Assembly (NCBI GenBank): GCA_036522235.1
Contig: DATDGG010000415.1
Span: 1-12,951, forward strand
Source: VAZQ01 sp036522235
GTDB taxonomy: Bacteria; Pseudomonadota; Alphaproteobacteria; Rhizobiales; Xanthobacteraceae
Reading direction: 5' to 3'
DNA length: 12,951 bases
This document shows positions 6,073 through 12,951 of this stretch, piece after piece (positions within the stretch are counted from its first letter, which is position 1; each line of letters starts with the position of its first letter). Below the pieces are notes generated by a model. That model searched no databases, was not told the origin of the DNA, and saw only the letters and a program-made list of their open reading frames with translations. The translations under genes and the position numbers were made by a program.

Positions 6073-6102
6073 GTAGAACCCAAATCGCTGAGGTTGCCCA
6101 AG

Positions 6103-7053
6103 ATGGACACAGGGGTGATTGAGCAGTTGAGAAGCAAAACAGCGTTGGTGACGGGCGGCACCGACGGAATCGGAAAAGAAGTCGCCCGCGGGCTGGCTCA
6201 GCGAGGCGCCCGATTGATCATTGTCGGCCGCGACGCCGAGAAGGGTGCTCGGGCCGAACGGGATATCCGCGCCTCGACCAAGAACAGCGATGTCGACTTC
6301 GTCCAGGCCGATCTGAGCCTCGTTCGAGAGGCTCGGCGAATCGGCGACGAAGTAGCAAGGCGGTGGTCGACAATTCATTACCTGGTGCATAGTGCAGGCA
6401 TCGTCCGTGGTCGCCGGGTGTTAACCGCGGAAGGTTTCGAATCGAACTTTGCCACGAACTACTTGAGTCGGTTCGCGTTGACCGTTCGCCTGCTCCCATC
6501 TCTCCGGGCGGCGGGGCATCGGGGTAAATCCGCGCGGATTGTCGTCGTCGCAGCCCCTGGCTCGAATGGGACGATTCACTATGACGACGTCAATCTGACG
6601 AAGAATTTTTCGACGGTTCGCGCGCTCATGCAGTATCAGCACGCCAACGATGTGTTTGTCGTCGAACTGGCGCGCCGACTGGCGGTCTCCGGCGAGCGTC
6701 CGTCGGTCGCGATTTCCTGCCTCCACCCAGGTGTTGTTACCAGGACGAATATTCGCAAGGAGTTTCCCCTGTGGATGAAGTTGATGGTTCGGCTCGTTGC
6801 TGATCCCCTGTTTTCTCACGCGCCGGATGTGCCCGCCGCGGCGGCATTGAGGTTGCTGCTGGCAGAGGAGTTCGAGAGCGAGTCCGGGGTGCTGTTCTCG
6901 CTGCTGCGGAAATTCAAGCGTCTGAGCCCGCCTCTGAACGCAGAGGATCCGCGGGAAGGCCATCGGCTCTGGGCGTTCAGCGAGGAGGTGATCGGCGAGG
7001 TATTGGGGCAGCAGACAGCGCTCGCGTCTCCCGCCATTCGGCCCGCAACGTGA
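6103..7053 (+). CDS. Atypical short-chain dehydrogenase/reductase family protein
   Basis: 316 residues, cytoplasmic. The NAD(P)-binding Rossmann fold is intact: TGGTDGIG at 17-24, GRD at 42-44, and D70 in QADLS. The catalytic part is degenerate. NNAG is HSAG at 96-99. The usual serine in (V)SS is replaced by alanine (VVAAPG, 148-153). The YxxxK pair aligns to L175 and Q179 in ALMQYQHAN; Y178 is shifted. Only N119 (NYLSRF) and the HPG at 208-210 remain. The layout is closest to retinol dehydrogenase/DHRS-like SDRs. Start ATG-6103 has GAGG with a 9-base gap; the in-phase extension upstream crosses the REP-like repeat and is rejected. GC is lower than in the neighbours: I counted 142/240 (59%) in 6601-6840 against 91/120 (76%) in 7681-7800, a hint of transfer. 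It converges on the GGDEF-EAL gene with 9 bases between stops. Confidence 0.85.
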   Translation: MDTGVIEQLRSKTALVTGGTDGIGKEVARGLAQRGARLIIVGRDAEKGARAERDIRASTKNSDVDFVQADLSLVREARRIGDEVARRWSTIHYLVHSAGIVRGRRVLTAEGFESNFATNYLSRFALTVRLLPSLRAAGHRGKSARIVVVAAPGSNGTIHYDDVNLTKNFSTVRALMQYQHANDVFVVELARRLAVSGERPSVAISCLHPGVVTRTNIRKEFPLWMKLMVRLVADPLFSHAPDVPAAAALRLLLAEEFESESGVLFSLLRKFKRLSPPLNAEDPREGHRLWAFSEEVIGEVLGQQTALASPAIRPAT

Positions 7054-7062
7054 CGCTGAGCC

Positions 7063-9543
7063 CTACCTTCCCGATGATCTGCGGCGGCCAGGGGATTTCG
7101 CGGGCGGCCGCCCGAACGGCGCCGACGGGCTGCCTTGCGGGCCGTGCTCGTCGGTGACCGCGGATGCGAGCTGGCGTGTCCGCAGATAGGCTTCGAATTC
7201 CTCGGCCGGCAGCGGCCTGGCGTAGAGGAAGCCCTGGGCTTCCTCGCACTTCTCGTTACGCAGGAAGTCCGCCTGCTGGCTGGTCTCCACCCCCTCCGCG
7301 ATCACGCCGATATCGAGATTGTGCGCCATGGCGATGAGCGAGCGCACGATGGCGGCGTCCTGCGCGTCGCGCGTGACATTGCCGATGAAGCCGCGATCGA
7401 TCTTGATGCGCGACAGCGGCAGGCGGGTCAGATAGGCGAGCGAGGCGTAGCCGGTGCCGAAATCGTCGAGCGCAAGCTTGACGCCGGCGTCGTGCAACCG
7501 CTGCAGCACCGCCGAGTCATCGCGGTTGAGCGCGATGTTCTCGGTGATTTCGAGCTCGAGCGCCGCCGCCGGCAGGCCGAAATCCGCAAGCGCCGCCATG
7601 ACGTCGTCCGCCAGCGCCTCCGCATTGGCCTGCTGCGGGAACAGATTGACGCCGACGCGCCCGAGCGGCAGGCCGGCGGCCCGCCACGCGGCGGCCTGCT
7701 TGCAGGCGGCGCGGATGATCCAGCGGCCGACCGCGACTGCGTTCGCGCTTTCCGCCAGCGTGTCGATGAACGCTCCGGGCGCCAGCACGCCGCGCTGCGG
7801 ATGGCGCCAGCGCAACAGCGCTTCCGCTCCGACCACGGCATTGTCGGCGAGCCGGATCTGCGGCTGGAAGTGGATTTCGAATTCGCTCCCGACGAAGGCG
7901 CGCCGCAGCTCGAGGCCGAGATGGCGGCGTGCCTGCGCCTGCGCACGCAGCACCGGCGTGAAGAAGCGCAAGTTGCGGCCGCCCGCGGACTTGGCCTGAT
8001 AGAGCGCCAGATCCGCGTTGGCGATCAGCTCCTCGACGTCGGCGCCGTCCTGGGGCGCGATCGCGACCCCGGCGCTGGCGCCGAGATGCACCAATTGCTC
8101 GTTGATGAAGAAGGGCTCGTTCAGGCGCTTGAGCATCAGGTCGACGATCTCGCTGACCGCGCGCGGATCGCCGCAGTCGGGCAGCATCACGACGAATTCG
8201 TCGCCGCCCAGCCGGCTCGCCAGGCCCACCATGGCGCGCTCTTCGGCGACGCCGAGCAGGCGCCGGCCGACCTCGGCCAGGAGCTGGTCGCCGGTCGAAT
8301 GGCCGAGCGTATCATTGACGTCCTTGAATTCGTCGAGATCGAACAGCACGACCGAGATCGGCGTCCGGCCGCCGTCCTTGGTGAGCAACCGCCTCAGCTC
8401 CTGTTGCAGCATCGTGCGATTGGGCAGCCCGGTCAGCTGGTCGTAATGCGCGAGCTTGCGCAGCTGTTCCTCGGCCGCCTTGCGGTCGGCAAGGTCGTCA
8501 TCGAGCGCCTGGGCCATCTGGTTGAAGGTGTCGGCCAGCGCCCCGACCTCGTCCGGCGTGCTGACCGCGGTGCGATGACTGAGATCGCCGCGCGCCAGCA
8601 CCGCGGCGTCCTTCCCGAGCTGACGCAACGGGCGCACGATGCGCCCGGAAAAGAGCCATGCGATCGTCAACGCGAGCACAAGGGTGCCGACGCTGGCCAG
8701 CGCGCCCCATTTCAGTCGGCTGGCCAGTGCCGCATAGGCGATGTCGGTCGGCACCCCGACCGTCACCAGCCATGGGACCCGATGCGCCATGGAGAAGCCG
8801 TTCACCCGCTCAACATTGTCGAGCCTGGTCCAGTGCGATACGTCGCTGCCCTCCTGGGCGGCGATGCGCAGCGGCAGATGCTTCCCGTGGCGGCCGATCG
8901 GGTCTTGCGCGACCGGAGACCCGGCGATGAACACGCCGCGCGTGTTGACGATGCTGATAATGCTGCCCACCGGCAGCCCATGTACCTTCAAAATGTCCTG
9001 GAAGTGATCGAGCACCGGGCCGACCGTTATCACCGCCCTGATGCGGCCCGTCGTGTCCTTGACGGGATGGGCCACGTTGAGGATGTGCCGTCCGCTGCGG
9101 ACCAGGATCGGCTCGCCGACCGCCGGCCTGTGATCCGCAAGGGCTTCGCGGAAATAGACCCGGTCGTGGGCGTTGGGACGCGGATAATCCGGATCTTGCG
9201 ATGTCCCGATATTGTTGCCCTCGAGGTCGAACAACAGGATATGGGAATCGATGTTCGGAAGTTCGCGCTTCACCTTCTGCAGCAGCACATCGTTCTCTTG
9301 ACGATCGGCTGGATCGTACGACACGGCCTGGCCGAGCGCCGACAGCAGGCTTTCCATATCGCTGATGTGGTCATCGACCTGGACAGCCAGGAGGCGTGCC
9401 TCGTTGATGGCGTGCTCGGTCGCGGCGTCGCGGTCGCTTTGCCACTGAATCCAAAGCGCCGCCGCCATCAGCGCCGCAAGCGGGAGCACGGCCGCGAGCG
9501 CCAGCCCCAGGAGCCGCGACCGTATGCTGTAAAGCAGTCTCAT
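7063..9543 (-). CDS. Membrane GGDEF-EAL protein with Cache-type sensor and HAMP (c-di-GMP turnover)
   Basis: 826 residues in the inner membrane. A first membrane helix at about 11-33 is followed by a periplasmic region of about 245 residues resembling a dCache sensor (RVYFREAL, HILNVAHPV, ITVGPVLDHF). A second helix lies at 279-299 and a HAMP linker at about 299-352. The GGDEF domain (about 363-530) has an intact signature at 446-450, so it can plausibly make c-di-GMP. The EAL domain (about 540-790) keeps EALLR 574-578, the N633 region, ELEITE 663-668, DDFGTGY 693-699, KID 714-716 and EGVET 750-754, so it can plausibly degrade it. The inhibitory RxxD site is absent: residues 437 and 440 are Ala and Gly. 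The C-terminal tail (about 795-826) is Pro/Arg/Ser-rich and looks disordered. Start ATG-9543 has AAGGG upstream. Ligand and dominant activity are unknown. Confidence 0.93.
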   Translation of the reverse strand: MRLLYSIRSRLLGLALAAVLPLAALMAAALWIQWQSDRDAATEHAINEARLLAVQVDDHISDMESLLSALGQAVSYDPADRQENDVLLQKVKRELPNIDSHILLFDLEGNNIGTSQDPDYPRPNAHDRVYFREALADHRPAVGEPILVRSGRHILNVAHPVKDTTGRIRAVITVGPVLDHFQDILKVHGLPVGSIISIVNTRGVFIAGSPVAQDPIGRHGKHLPLRIAAQEGSDVSHWTRLDNVERVNGFSMAHRVPWLVTVGVPTDIAYAALASRLKWGALASVGTLVLALTIAWLFSGRIVRPLRQLGKDAAVLARGDLSHRTAVSTPDEVGALADTFNQMAQALDDDLADRKAAEEQLRKLAHYDQLTGLPNRTMLQQELRRLLTKDGGRTPISVVLFDLDEFKDVNDTLGHSTGDQLLAEVGRRLLGVAEERAMVGLASRLGGDEFVVMLPDCGDPRAVSEIVDLMLKRLNEPFFINEQLVHLGASAGVAIAPQDGADVEELIANADLALYQAKSAGGRNLRFFTPVLRAQAQARRHLGLELRRAFVGSEFEIHFQPQIRLADNAVVGAEALLRWRHPQRGVLAPGAFIDTLAESANAVAVGRWIIRAACKQAAAWRAAGLPLGRVGVNLFPQQANAEALADDVMAALADFGLPAAALELEITENIALNRDDSAVLQRLHDAGVKLALDDFGTGYASLAYLTRLPLSRIKIDRGFIGNVTRDAQDAAIVRSLIAMAHNLDIGVIAEGVETSQQADFLRNEKCEEAQGFLYARPLPAEEFEAYLRTRQLASAVTDEHGPQGSPSAPFGRPPAKSPGRRRSSGR

Positions 9544-9606
9544 GCGCCCTTCAGTTCGCGCCGACGACGATTTTCCTCGAGCTTAGGCGACCGAAGTGTC
9601 GGATGC

Positions 9607-9635
9607 TTTCAGAGCCGCGGGCCGGGGTTCTGAAA
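9607..9635. repeat. Strong hairpin in the leader or spacer before the GGDEF-EAL gene
   Basis: TTTCAGAGCC, 9 bases, GGTTCTGAAA: a 10-bp stem with one G-T pair; the outer 7 pairs are perfect. It lies between the OmpR-type gene stop (9725) and the GGDEF-EAL start (9543), both on the minus strand. No T-run follows on the minus strand. It could be a 3' stabilising stem of the upstream operon or a structure in the 5' leader of the downstream gene. Confidence 0.5.
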
Positions 9636-9648
9636 TCGCAGCTTAGAT

Positions 9649-9664
9649 TTAATCCGAGCTTAAC
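9649..9664. promoter_or_regulatory. CtrA-type binding site, TTAA-N7-TTAAC
   Basis: TTAATCCGAGCTTAAC read on the plus strand is an exact match to the alphaproteobacterial CtrA full site TTAA-N7-TTAAC. It lies 106 bases upstream of the GGDEF-EAL start and 61 bases past the stop of the OmpR-type regulator gene, in the only sizeable gap of this gene row. At about 66% GC a TTAA-N7-TTAA match is expected about 0.01 times in a window of this length (rough estimate with independent bases; higher in AT-rich spacers). It overlaps an imperfect palindrome at 9640-9660. Whether CtrA activates or represses here cannot be read. Confidence 0.6.
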
Positions 9665-9724
9665 GATCGAGCCGGGCGGCGGTCGTGATGGCCGATCTGT
9701 AGAATCGGTATGGTTAGCGGAAAG

Positions 9725-10453
9725 CTAGCCCGCGTCGGTGCCGCCTGGAGAGAACAGATAACCGGCGCCGCGCACGGTGCGAATGACCGATGGATGGGCC
9801 GGGTCCGGCTCGATCTTGCGGCGCAGGCGGGTGATCCGAACGTCGATGGCGCGGTCGAAGGCCTCGCGGTCGCGCGCATTGGCGAGATCGAGCAGTTGCT
9901 CGCGGGACAGGACGCGCTTGGGATTTTCGGCAAAGACCTTGAGCAAGGCGAATTCGGAGCCGGCGAGCGGATATTCGTTGCCGCCGTCGTCGCGCAGCAC
10001 CTGCGCATGGAGATCGAGCCACTTGGTGCCGAACCGGACCGAAACCTGCCCGCGCGGCGCCGCGGTTTCGCCCGGCGCGGCCGCGCCACTGCGCCGCAGC
10101 ACGGAGCGGATGCGGGCCAGGAGCTCGCGCAGCTCGCACGGCTTGGCCAGATAGTCGTCAGCCCCGAGCTCCAGGCCGACGATGCGGTCGATCGCGCCGG
10201 CGGTGGCGGTGAGCATGATGATCGGGACCGCGATCTGCTGCTTGAGTGTGCGGATGATGGAGAGTCCGTCCTCCTCCGGCATGTTGAGGTCGAGCACGAT
10301 GAGATCGGGCCTTTGCCTGGCGATGGCGAGGCGCAGGCTGGCGCCGCTGTCGCAGGTGGTCGCCTCGAAGCCGTGCATGCGCAGGTAGTCGGCGACCATG
10401 TTCCGCGCCGGCGCCTCGTCGTCGACTACGAAAATGTGCGCGCGTTCGCTCAT
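9725..10453 (-). CDS. OmpR/PhoB-family response regulator
   Basis: 242 residues. The receiver domain (about 5-118) has acidic D11/D12, phospho-acceptor D55 (LIVLD), T82 and K104 (DDYLAKP), so it is fully equipped for phosphorylation. The C-terminal winged-helix DNA-binding domain (about 130-236) ends with the typical VIRTVRGAGYLF. It is expected to bind DNA as a phosphorylated dimer and control transcription. Start ATG-10453 overlaps the stop of the upstream hybrid kinase (ATGA, 10450-10453). No clear ribosome binding site precedes it, so translation probably depends on coupling. Its likely phosphate donor is that kinase. Targets are not visible; the GGDEF-EAL gene downstream is a candidate by position only. 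Confidence 0.95.
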   Translation of the reverse strand: MSERAHIFVVDDEAPARNMVADYLRMHGFEATTCDSGASLRLAIARQRPDLIVLDLNMPEEDGLSIIRTLKQQIAVPIIMLTATAGAIDRIVGLELGADDYLAKPCELRELLARIRSVLRRSGAAAPGETAAPRGQVSVRFGTKWLDLHAQVLRDDGGNEYPLAGSEFALLKVFAENPKRVLSREQLLDLANARDREAFDRAIDVRITRLRRKIEPDPAHPSVIRTVRGAGYLFSPGGTDAG

Positions 10454-12216
10454 CGGGGCTCGGGGGCGCCTGCCGCAACGGCCGGCAGGCGGATGGTGAA
10501 GGTCGAGCCGCGGCCCGGGCCGGCGCTCTCCGCGCCGACGCGGCCGCCGTGCAGCTCGATGATTCGCTTGACGATCGAAAGGCCGAGCCCGGTCGAGCTT
10601 TCGCCGCCGGTCGGGCGCGCCGACAGGCGCTGAAAGCGGCCGAACAGGCGCGACAGGTCTTCGGCGGAGAGGCCCGCGCCCTCGTCGCGGACCCGAATGA
10701 GGATATGGTCGTCGGCCGCGCTCATGGCGATCTCGATGTGGCCGCCGAGCGGGCTGTATTTGATCGCATTGCTGATCAGGTTGTCGACTGCCTCGCGCAG
10801 CCGGTCGGGGTCGCAGGTCCACATCTGGTGCGCCGGGGCGATGAGCGCGATGCTCTGGCGCTTCTTCTCGGCCAGCGCCCGGTTTGCGCTGGCGATCTCG
10901 CCCAGCATCGTCACCAGATCGATCTCGTCGTGCCGGATGACGATGTTGTGGGCGTCCATCATGGCGTCCGAGATCAGGTCGTTGACCATCTCGGTCATCT
11001 GCCCGGCGGCGGCGCGAATATGGCCGAGCTGATCCTTGACCTTCTCGGCCTGCATCGGCGCCGCGGCGATGAGTTCCTTCATCAGCTCGGTGCGTCCGAG
11101 AATGACGCCCAGGGGGTTGCGCAGGTCGTGCGCCACGGTGCCGAGAATCTCGTTCTTGAATTCGTTCGACCGGCGCAGCTCGGTCCGCTGCAAGGCCATG
11201 CGGTCGGCGGCGGCGGTGAGCTCCTGGGTGCGTACGCGCACCCGCTCCTCCAGGCGGATATTGGCCTCATGCAGCTGGTCGTAGAGGATGACATTGTCGA
11301 AGGCGACCGACAGGCGGCTGCAGAACACCTCGACCAGCGAGCGGTCGGTTGCCGACATCGGGCGCGCCGTCTCCAGCACCACCACGACCTCGCGCTTGCT
11401 CGCCGTATGGATATAGAGCACCGAAAGCTTGGACAGGAACTGGTGGGTTCGCCGCTCGAAGGCCGAGAGCACGGCCTGCTGCAGCACGGTATCGAGCGCG
11501 CCCGCCGAAACCGCCCCGGCAAAGCGGCGATAGCAGCCCGAGCCGGCCAGAACCGAGAACTTCTCCTCGCTGCTGCCGCCGCCGGCGTCGCGCAGCACCA
11601 GGATGCCGCCGCACTCGACATTGATCAGGGACGCGATCTGCGTGAGCACGCCTTCCGCCAGGCGCTGCATCGATTTGAAGTCGAACAGCGTCGAGGCGCC
11701 TTCGATGATCATCTCCAGCCCGCGCCGGGTCTCGACCATGCGCTGGATCTGCTGGTAGCTGCGCAGCGCCGCGGTGAGCGAGGTGAACAGCTTGTCGGCG
11801 GTCAGCTCGGTCTTCGCCTTGTAGTCGTTGATGTCGTAATCGACGATGACCTGCCGCTCGGGCGCCTGGCCGGGCTGGCCGGTGCGCAGGATGATGCGAA
11901 CCGCCTCGTTCTTGAGCTGGGTGCGGATGAAATCGACCAGCTTGAGGCCGGCATCGTCGGTCTCCATCACGACGTCGAGCAGGACGACGGCGACGTCGCG
12001 CACGGTGCGCATGAGCTCGCGGCCCTCGGCGGCCGAATGGGCCGAGATGATCTCGATGCCTTGGCCGTGCAGGCTGTAGTCGTAGAGCGCAAAGCGCGTG
12101 CCTTCGTGCACGGCCGCGTCGTCGTCGATGACGGCGACCTTCCAGGCCGGCCCCGCCTCGTCGGCGGGCGCCGCGTCGTCGTCGATCACCCGCATGATGT
12201 CCTGCTCGTCGGTCAT
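10450..12216 (-). CDS. Hybrid sensor: receiver - DUF3369 - histidine kinase
   Basis: 588 residues with no membrane segment, so it is cytoplasmic. An N-terminal receiver (about 25-150) has D31-D33, phospho-acceptor D81 (VVLLD), T112 and K133/K135. A DUF3369/GAF-like sensor region (about 158-315) follows; this receiver-DUF3369 pairing is known and is usually joined to an output domain. A coiled-coil-like stretch (about 315-352) leads to a HisKA domain with H363 in VAHDLRNPLG. The ATPase domain has DNLISNAIKYSP (478-489), DEGAGL (511-516) and GLGLSIVK (543-550). The receiver sits before the kinase, so this protein can receive phosphate from another kinase and pass signal onward. ATG-12216 has GGAG 5 bases upstream and overlaps the preceding kinase stop (ATGA). 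Its own stop overlaps the OmpR-type gene. The preceding kinase is the obvious upstream partner. Confidence 0.93.
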   Translation of the reverse strand: MTDEQDIMRVIDDDAAPADEAGPAWKVAVIDDDAAVHEGTRFALYDYSLHGQGIEIISAHSAAEGRELMRTVRDVAVVLLDVVMETDDAGLKLVDFIRTQLKNEAVRIILRTGQPGQAPERQVIVDYDINDYKAKTELTADKLFTSLTAALRSYQQIQRMVETRRGLEMIIEGASTLFDFKSMQRLAEGVLTQIASLINVECGGILVLRDAGGGSSEEKFSVLAGSGCYRRFAGAVSAGALDTVLQQAVLSAFERRTHQFLSKLSVLYIHTASKREVVVVLETARPMSATDRSLVEVFCSRLSVAFDNVILYDQLHEANIRLEERVRVRTQELTAAADRMALQRTELRRSNEFKNEILGTVAHDLRNPLGVILGRTELMKELIAAAPMQAEKVKDQLGHIRAAAGQMTEMVNDLISDAMMDAHNIVIRHDEIDLVTMLGEIASANRALAEKKRQSIALIAPAHQMWTCDPDRLREAVDNLISNAIKYSPLGGHIEIAMSAADDHILIRVRDEGAGLSAEDLSRLFGRFQRLSARPTGGESSTGLGLSIVKRIIELHGGRVGAESAGPGRGSTFTIRLPAVAAGAPEPR

Positions 12217-12951
12217 TCCAGCTCCGCCAGGGTCAGCGTGGTGTCGACATATTCATCCATCGGCGCAATCAGCGGCAGGCGGATGCGGAAAACGGTGCCG
12301 CGACCCGGTTCCGATTCGAGCCGCAGCGTCCCGCCCAGCCGCCGCGTCACCAGGTTGTAGACGATGTGCAGGCCGAGCCCGGTGCCGCCGCGGTTGCGGC
12401 GGGTGGTGAAGAACGGCTCGAAGGCGCGCCGTTGCACTTCCTCGGTCATGCCGACGCCGTCGTCGGCGAATTCGATCTCGACCTGGTCGCTCGCGATCTT
12501 GCGGGCGGTGAGCCGCAACGTGCCGGAGCGCTTGTCGGGAAACGCATGGGCGAGCGCATTGAGCACCAGATTGGTCAGCACCTGCCCGTAGGGCCCCGGA
12601 TAGCTCTTGAGCGAAATGTCCTCGGGCACGTCGACCGAGAGCCAGACCAGCGAATGCTTGAGCGCGGGACGCAGGCTCACCATCATCTGCTCGGTGGCCT
12701 CGCGCAGATTGAACACCCGCCGCTCCGCCTGGCTGCGGTCGACGGCGACCTGCTTGAACGATTGAATGAGGTCGGCTGCGCGATTGAGATTGGTGACGAG
12801 CTGCTTGGCGGCCTCGTGGCTGCCGGCAATGAACTCCTCGAGCTTGGAGCGGCGGACCGCGCCGCCGGCGATCTCCTCGGAAAATTGCGCGCAACGGCGC
12901 GCGAAGCTCGACGCCACCGTGAGGCTGATGCCGACCGGATTGTTGACCTCA
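12213..12951 (-). CDS. Sensor histidine kinase, C-terminal part (5' end outside window)
   Basis: 245 residues are visible; the frame is open to the window edge, so the gene is partial and its start and sensor domain lie beyond base 12951. The first visible residues are EVNNPVGISL, the part of an H-box directly after the phosphorylated histidine. The edge base is consistent with CAT for that His. A GTG at 12917 in this frame would delete the H-box and is rejected as start. The dimerisation helices are followed by a complete ATPase domain: LTNLVLNALAHAF (N-box), EFADDGVGM (G1), FEPFFTTR (F-box) and GGTGLGLHIVYNL (G2). It belongs to the HExNNP class of kinases. It ends in an ATGA overlap with the receiver-DUF3369-kinase gene, pointing to a common operon and a shared phosphorelay. 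Confidence 0.93.
   Translation of the reverse strand, partial: EVNNPVGISLTVASSFARRCAQFSEEIAGGAVRRSKLEEFIAGSHEAAKQLVTNLNRAADLIQSFKQVAVDRSQAERRVFNLREATEQMMVSLRPALKHSLVWLSVDVPEDISLKSYPGPYGQVLTNLVLNALAHAFPDKRSGTLRLTARKIASDQVEIEFADDGVGMTEEVQRRAFEPFFTTRRNRGGTGLGLHIVYNLVTRRLGGTLRLESEPGRGTVFRIRLPLIAPMDEYVDTTLTLAELE

Noticed and set aside
5950..6102. Longer start for the SDR (367 codons)
   Set aside because: The extra 51 residues translate a REP-like repeat and spacer DNA. MDTGVIEQLRSKTALVTGG is a normal SDR N-terminus with GAGG upstream.
7135..9633. Plus-strand open frame of 832 codons opposite the GGDEF-EAL gene
   Set aside because: The opposite strand carries full GGDEF and EAL signatures, membrane helices and HAMP. 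The plus-strand translation is low-complexity and rich in Arg, Asp and Gln.
10549..12360. Plus-strand open frame of 603 codons opposite the kinase genes
   Set aside because: It spans the junction of two real, ATGA-coupled kinase genes and has no domain resemblance; it is a GC shadow.
12213..12917. GTG-12917 as the start of the last kinase gene
   Set aside because: The same frame is open to the window edge and encodes EVNNPVGISL, the segment right after the H-box histidine, so the gene continues outside the window.

Overview
The window is GC-rich (roughly two thirds G+C by eye). It looks like a chromosomal segment from an alphaproteobacterium of the Hyphomicrobiales, in the Bradyrhizobium/Rhodopseudomonas neighbourhood. 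The reasons are RopB/Omp25-type outer-membrane barrels with the WSGFYIGGH opening, a REP-like element of a type common in such genomes, a perfect CtrA-type box, and a REC-DUF3369-kinase hybrid. This assignment rests on family resemblance, not on a search.

Layout. 1-365: an ambiguous gene edge, then repeat-rich intergenic DNA with hairpins. 366-2558 (-): an exported outer-membrane protein made of three tandem copies of an 8-stranded-type barrel. 2735-3232 (-): an exported or membrane-anchored methionine sulfoxide reductase B. 3233-3592: non-coding DNA with a palindrome and an 18-bp direct repeat. 3593-5727 (-): a two-gene operon, FAD-dependent oxidoreductase then ECF41-type sigma factor, overlapping by ATGA. 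5728-6102: a divergent control region. 6103-7053 (+): a short-chain dehydrogenase/reductase whose usual catalytic residues are largely missing. 7063-9543 (-): a membrane GGDEF-EAL protein. 9725-12951 (-): three overlapping signalling genes, in transcription order a histidine kinase (5' end outside the window), a receiver-DUF3369-kinase hybrid, and an OmpR-type response regulator.

Two circuits stand out. First, the sigma factor carries all three ECF41 signatures (WLPEP, DGGGK, NPDKL). The 375-bp region between its operon and the divergent SDR holds two facing promoters of the same design: CGTCACG-N16-TGTC toward the oxidoreductase/sigma operon and GGTCACG-N16-TGTC toward the SDR side. Both are close to the published ECF41 consensus as I recall it (TGTCACA-N16-CGTC). 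This suggests an autoregulated sigma factor that also drives a divergent unit with a 30-codon small ORF and a catalytically atypical SDR.

Second, the kinase, REC-DUF3369-kinase and OmpR regulator are coupled by ATGA overlaps and read like a linear phosphorelay. The next gene downstream, a c-di-GMP synthase/phosphodiesterase candidate, has a perfect TTAA-N7-TTAAC CtrA-type box and a strong hairpin in its upstream region.

No tRNA, rRNA, CRISPR array, transposase or phage gene was seen. Many long open frames opposite the real genes are by-products of high GC.
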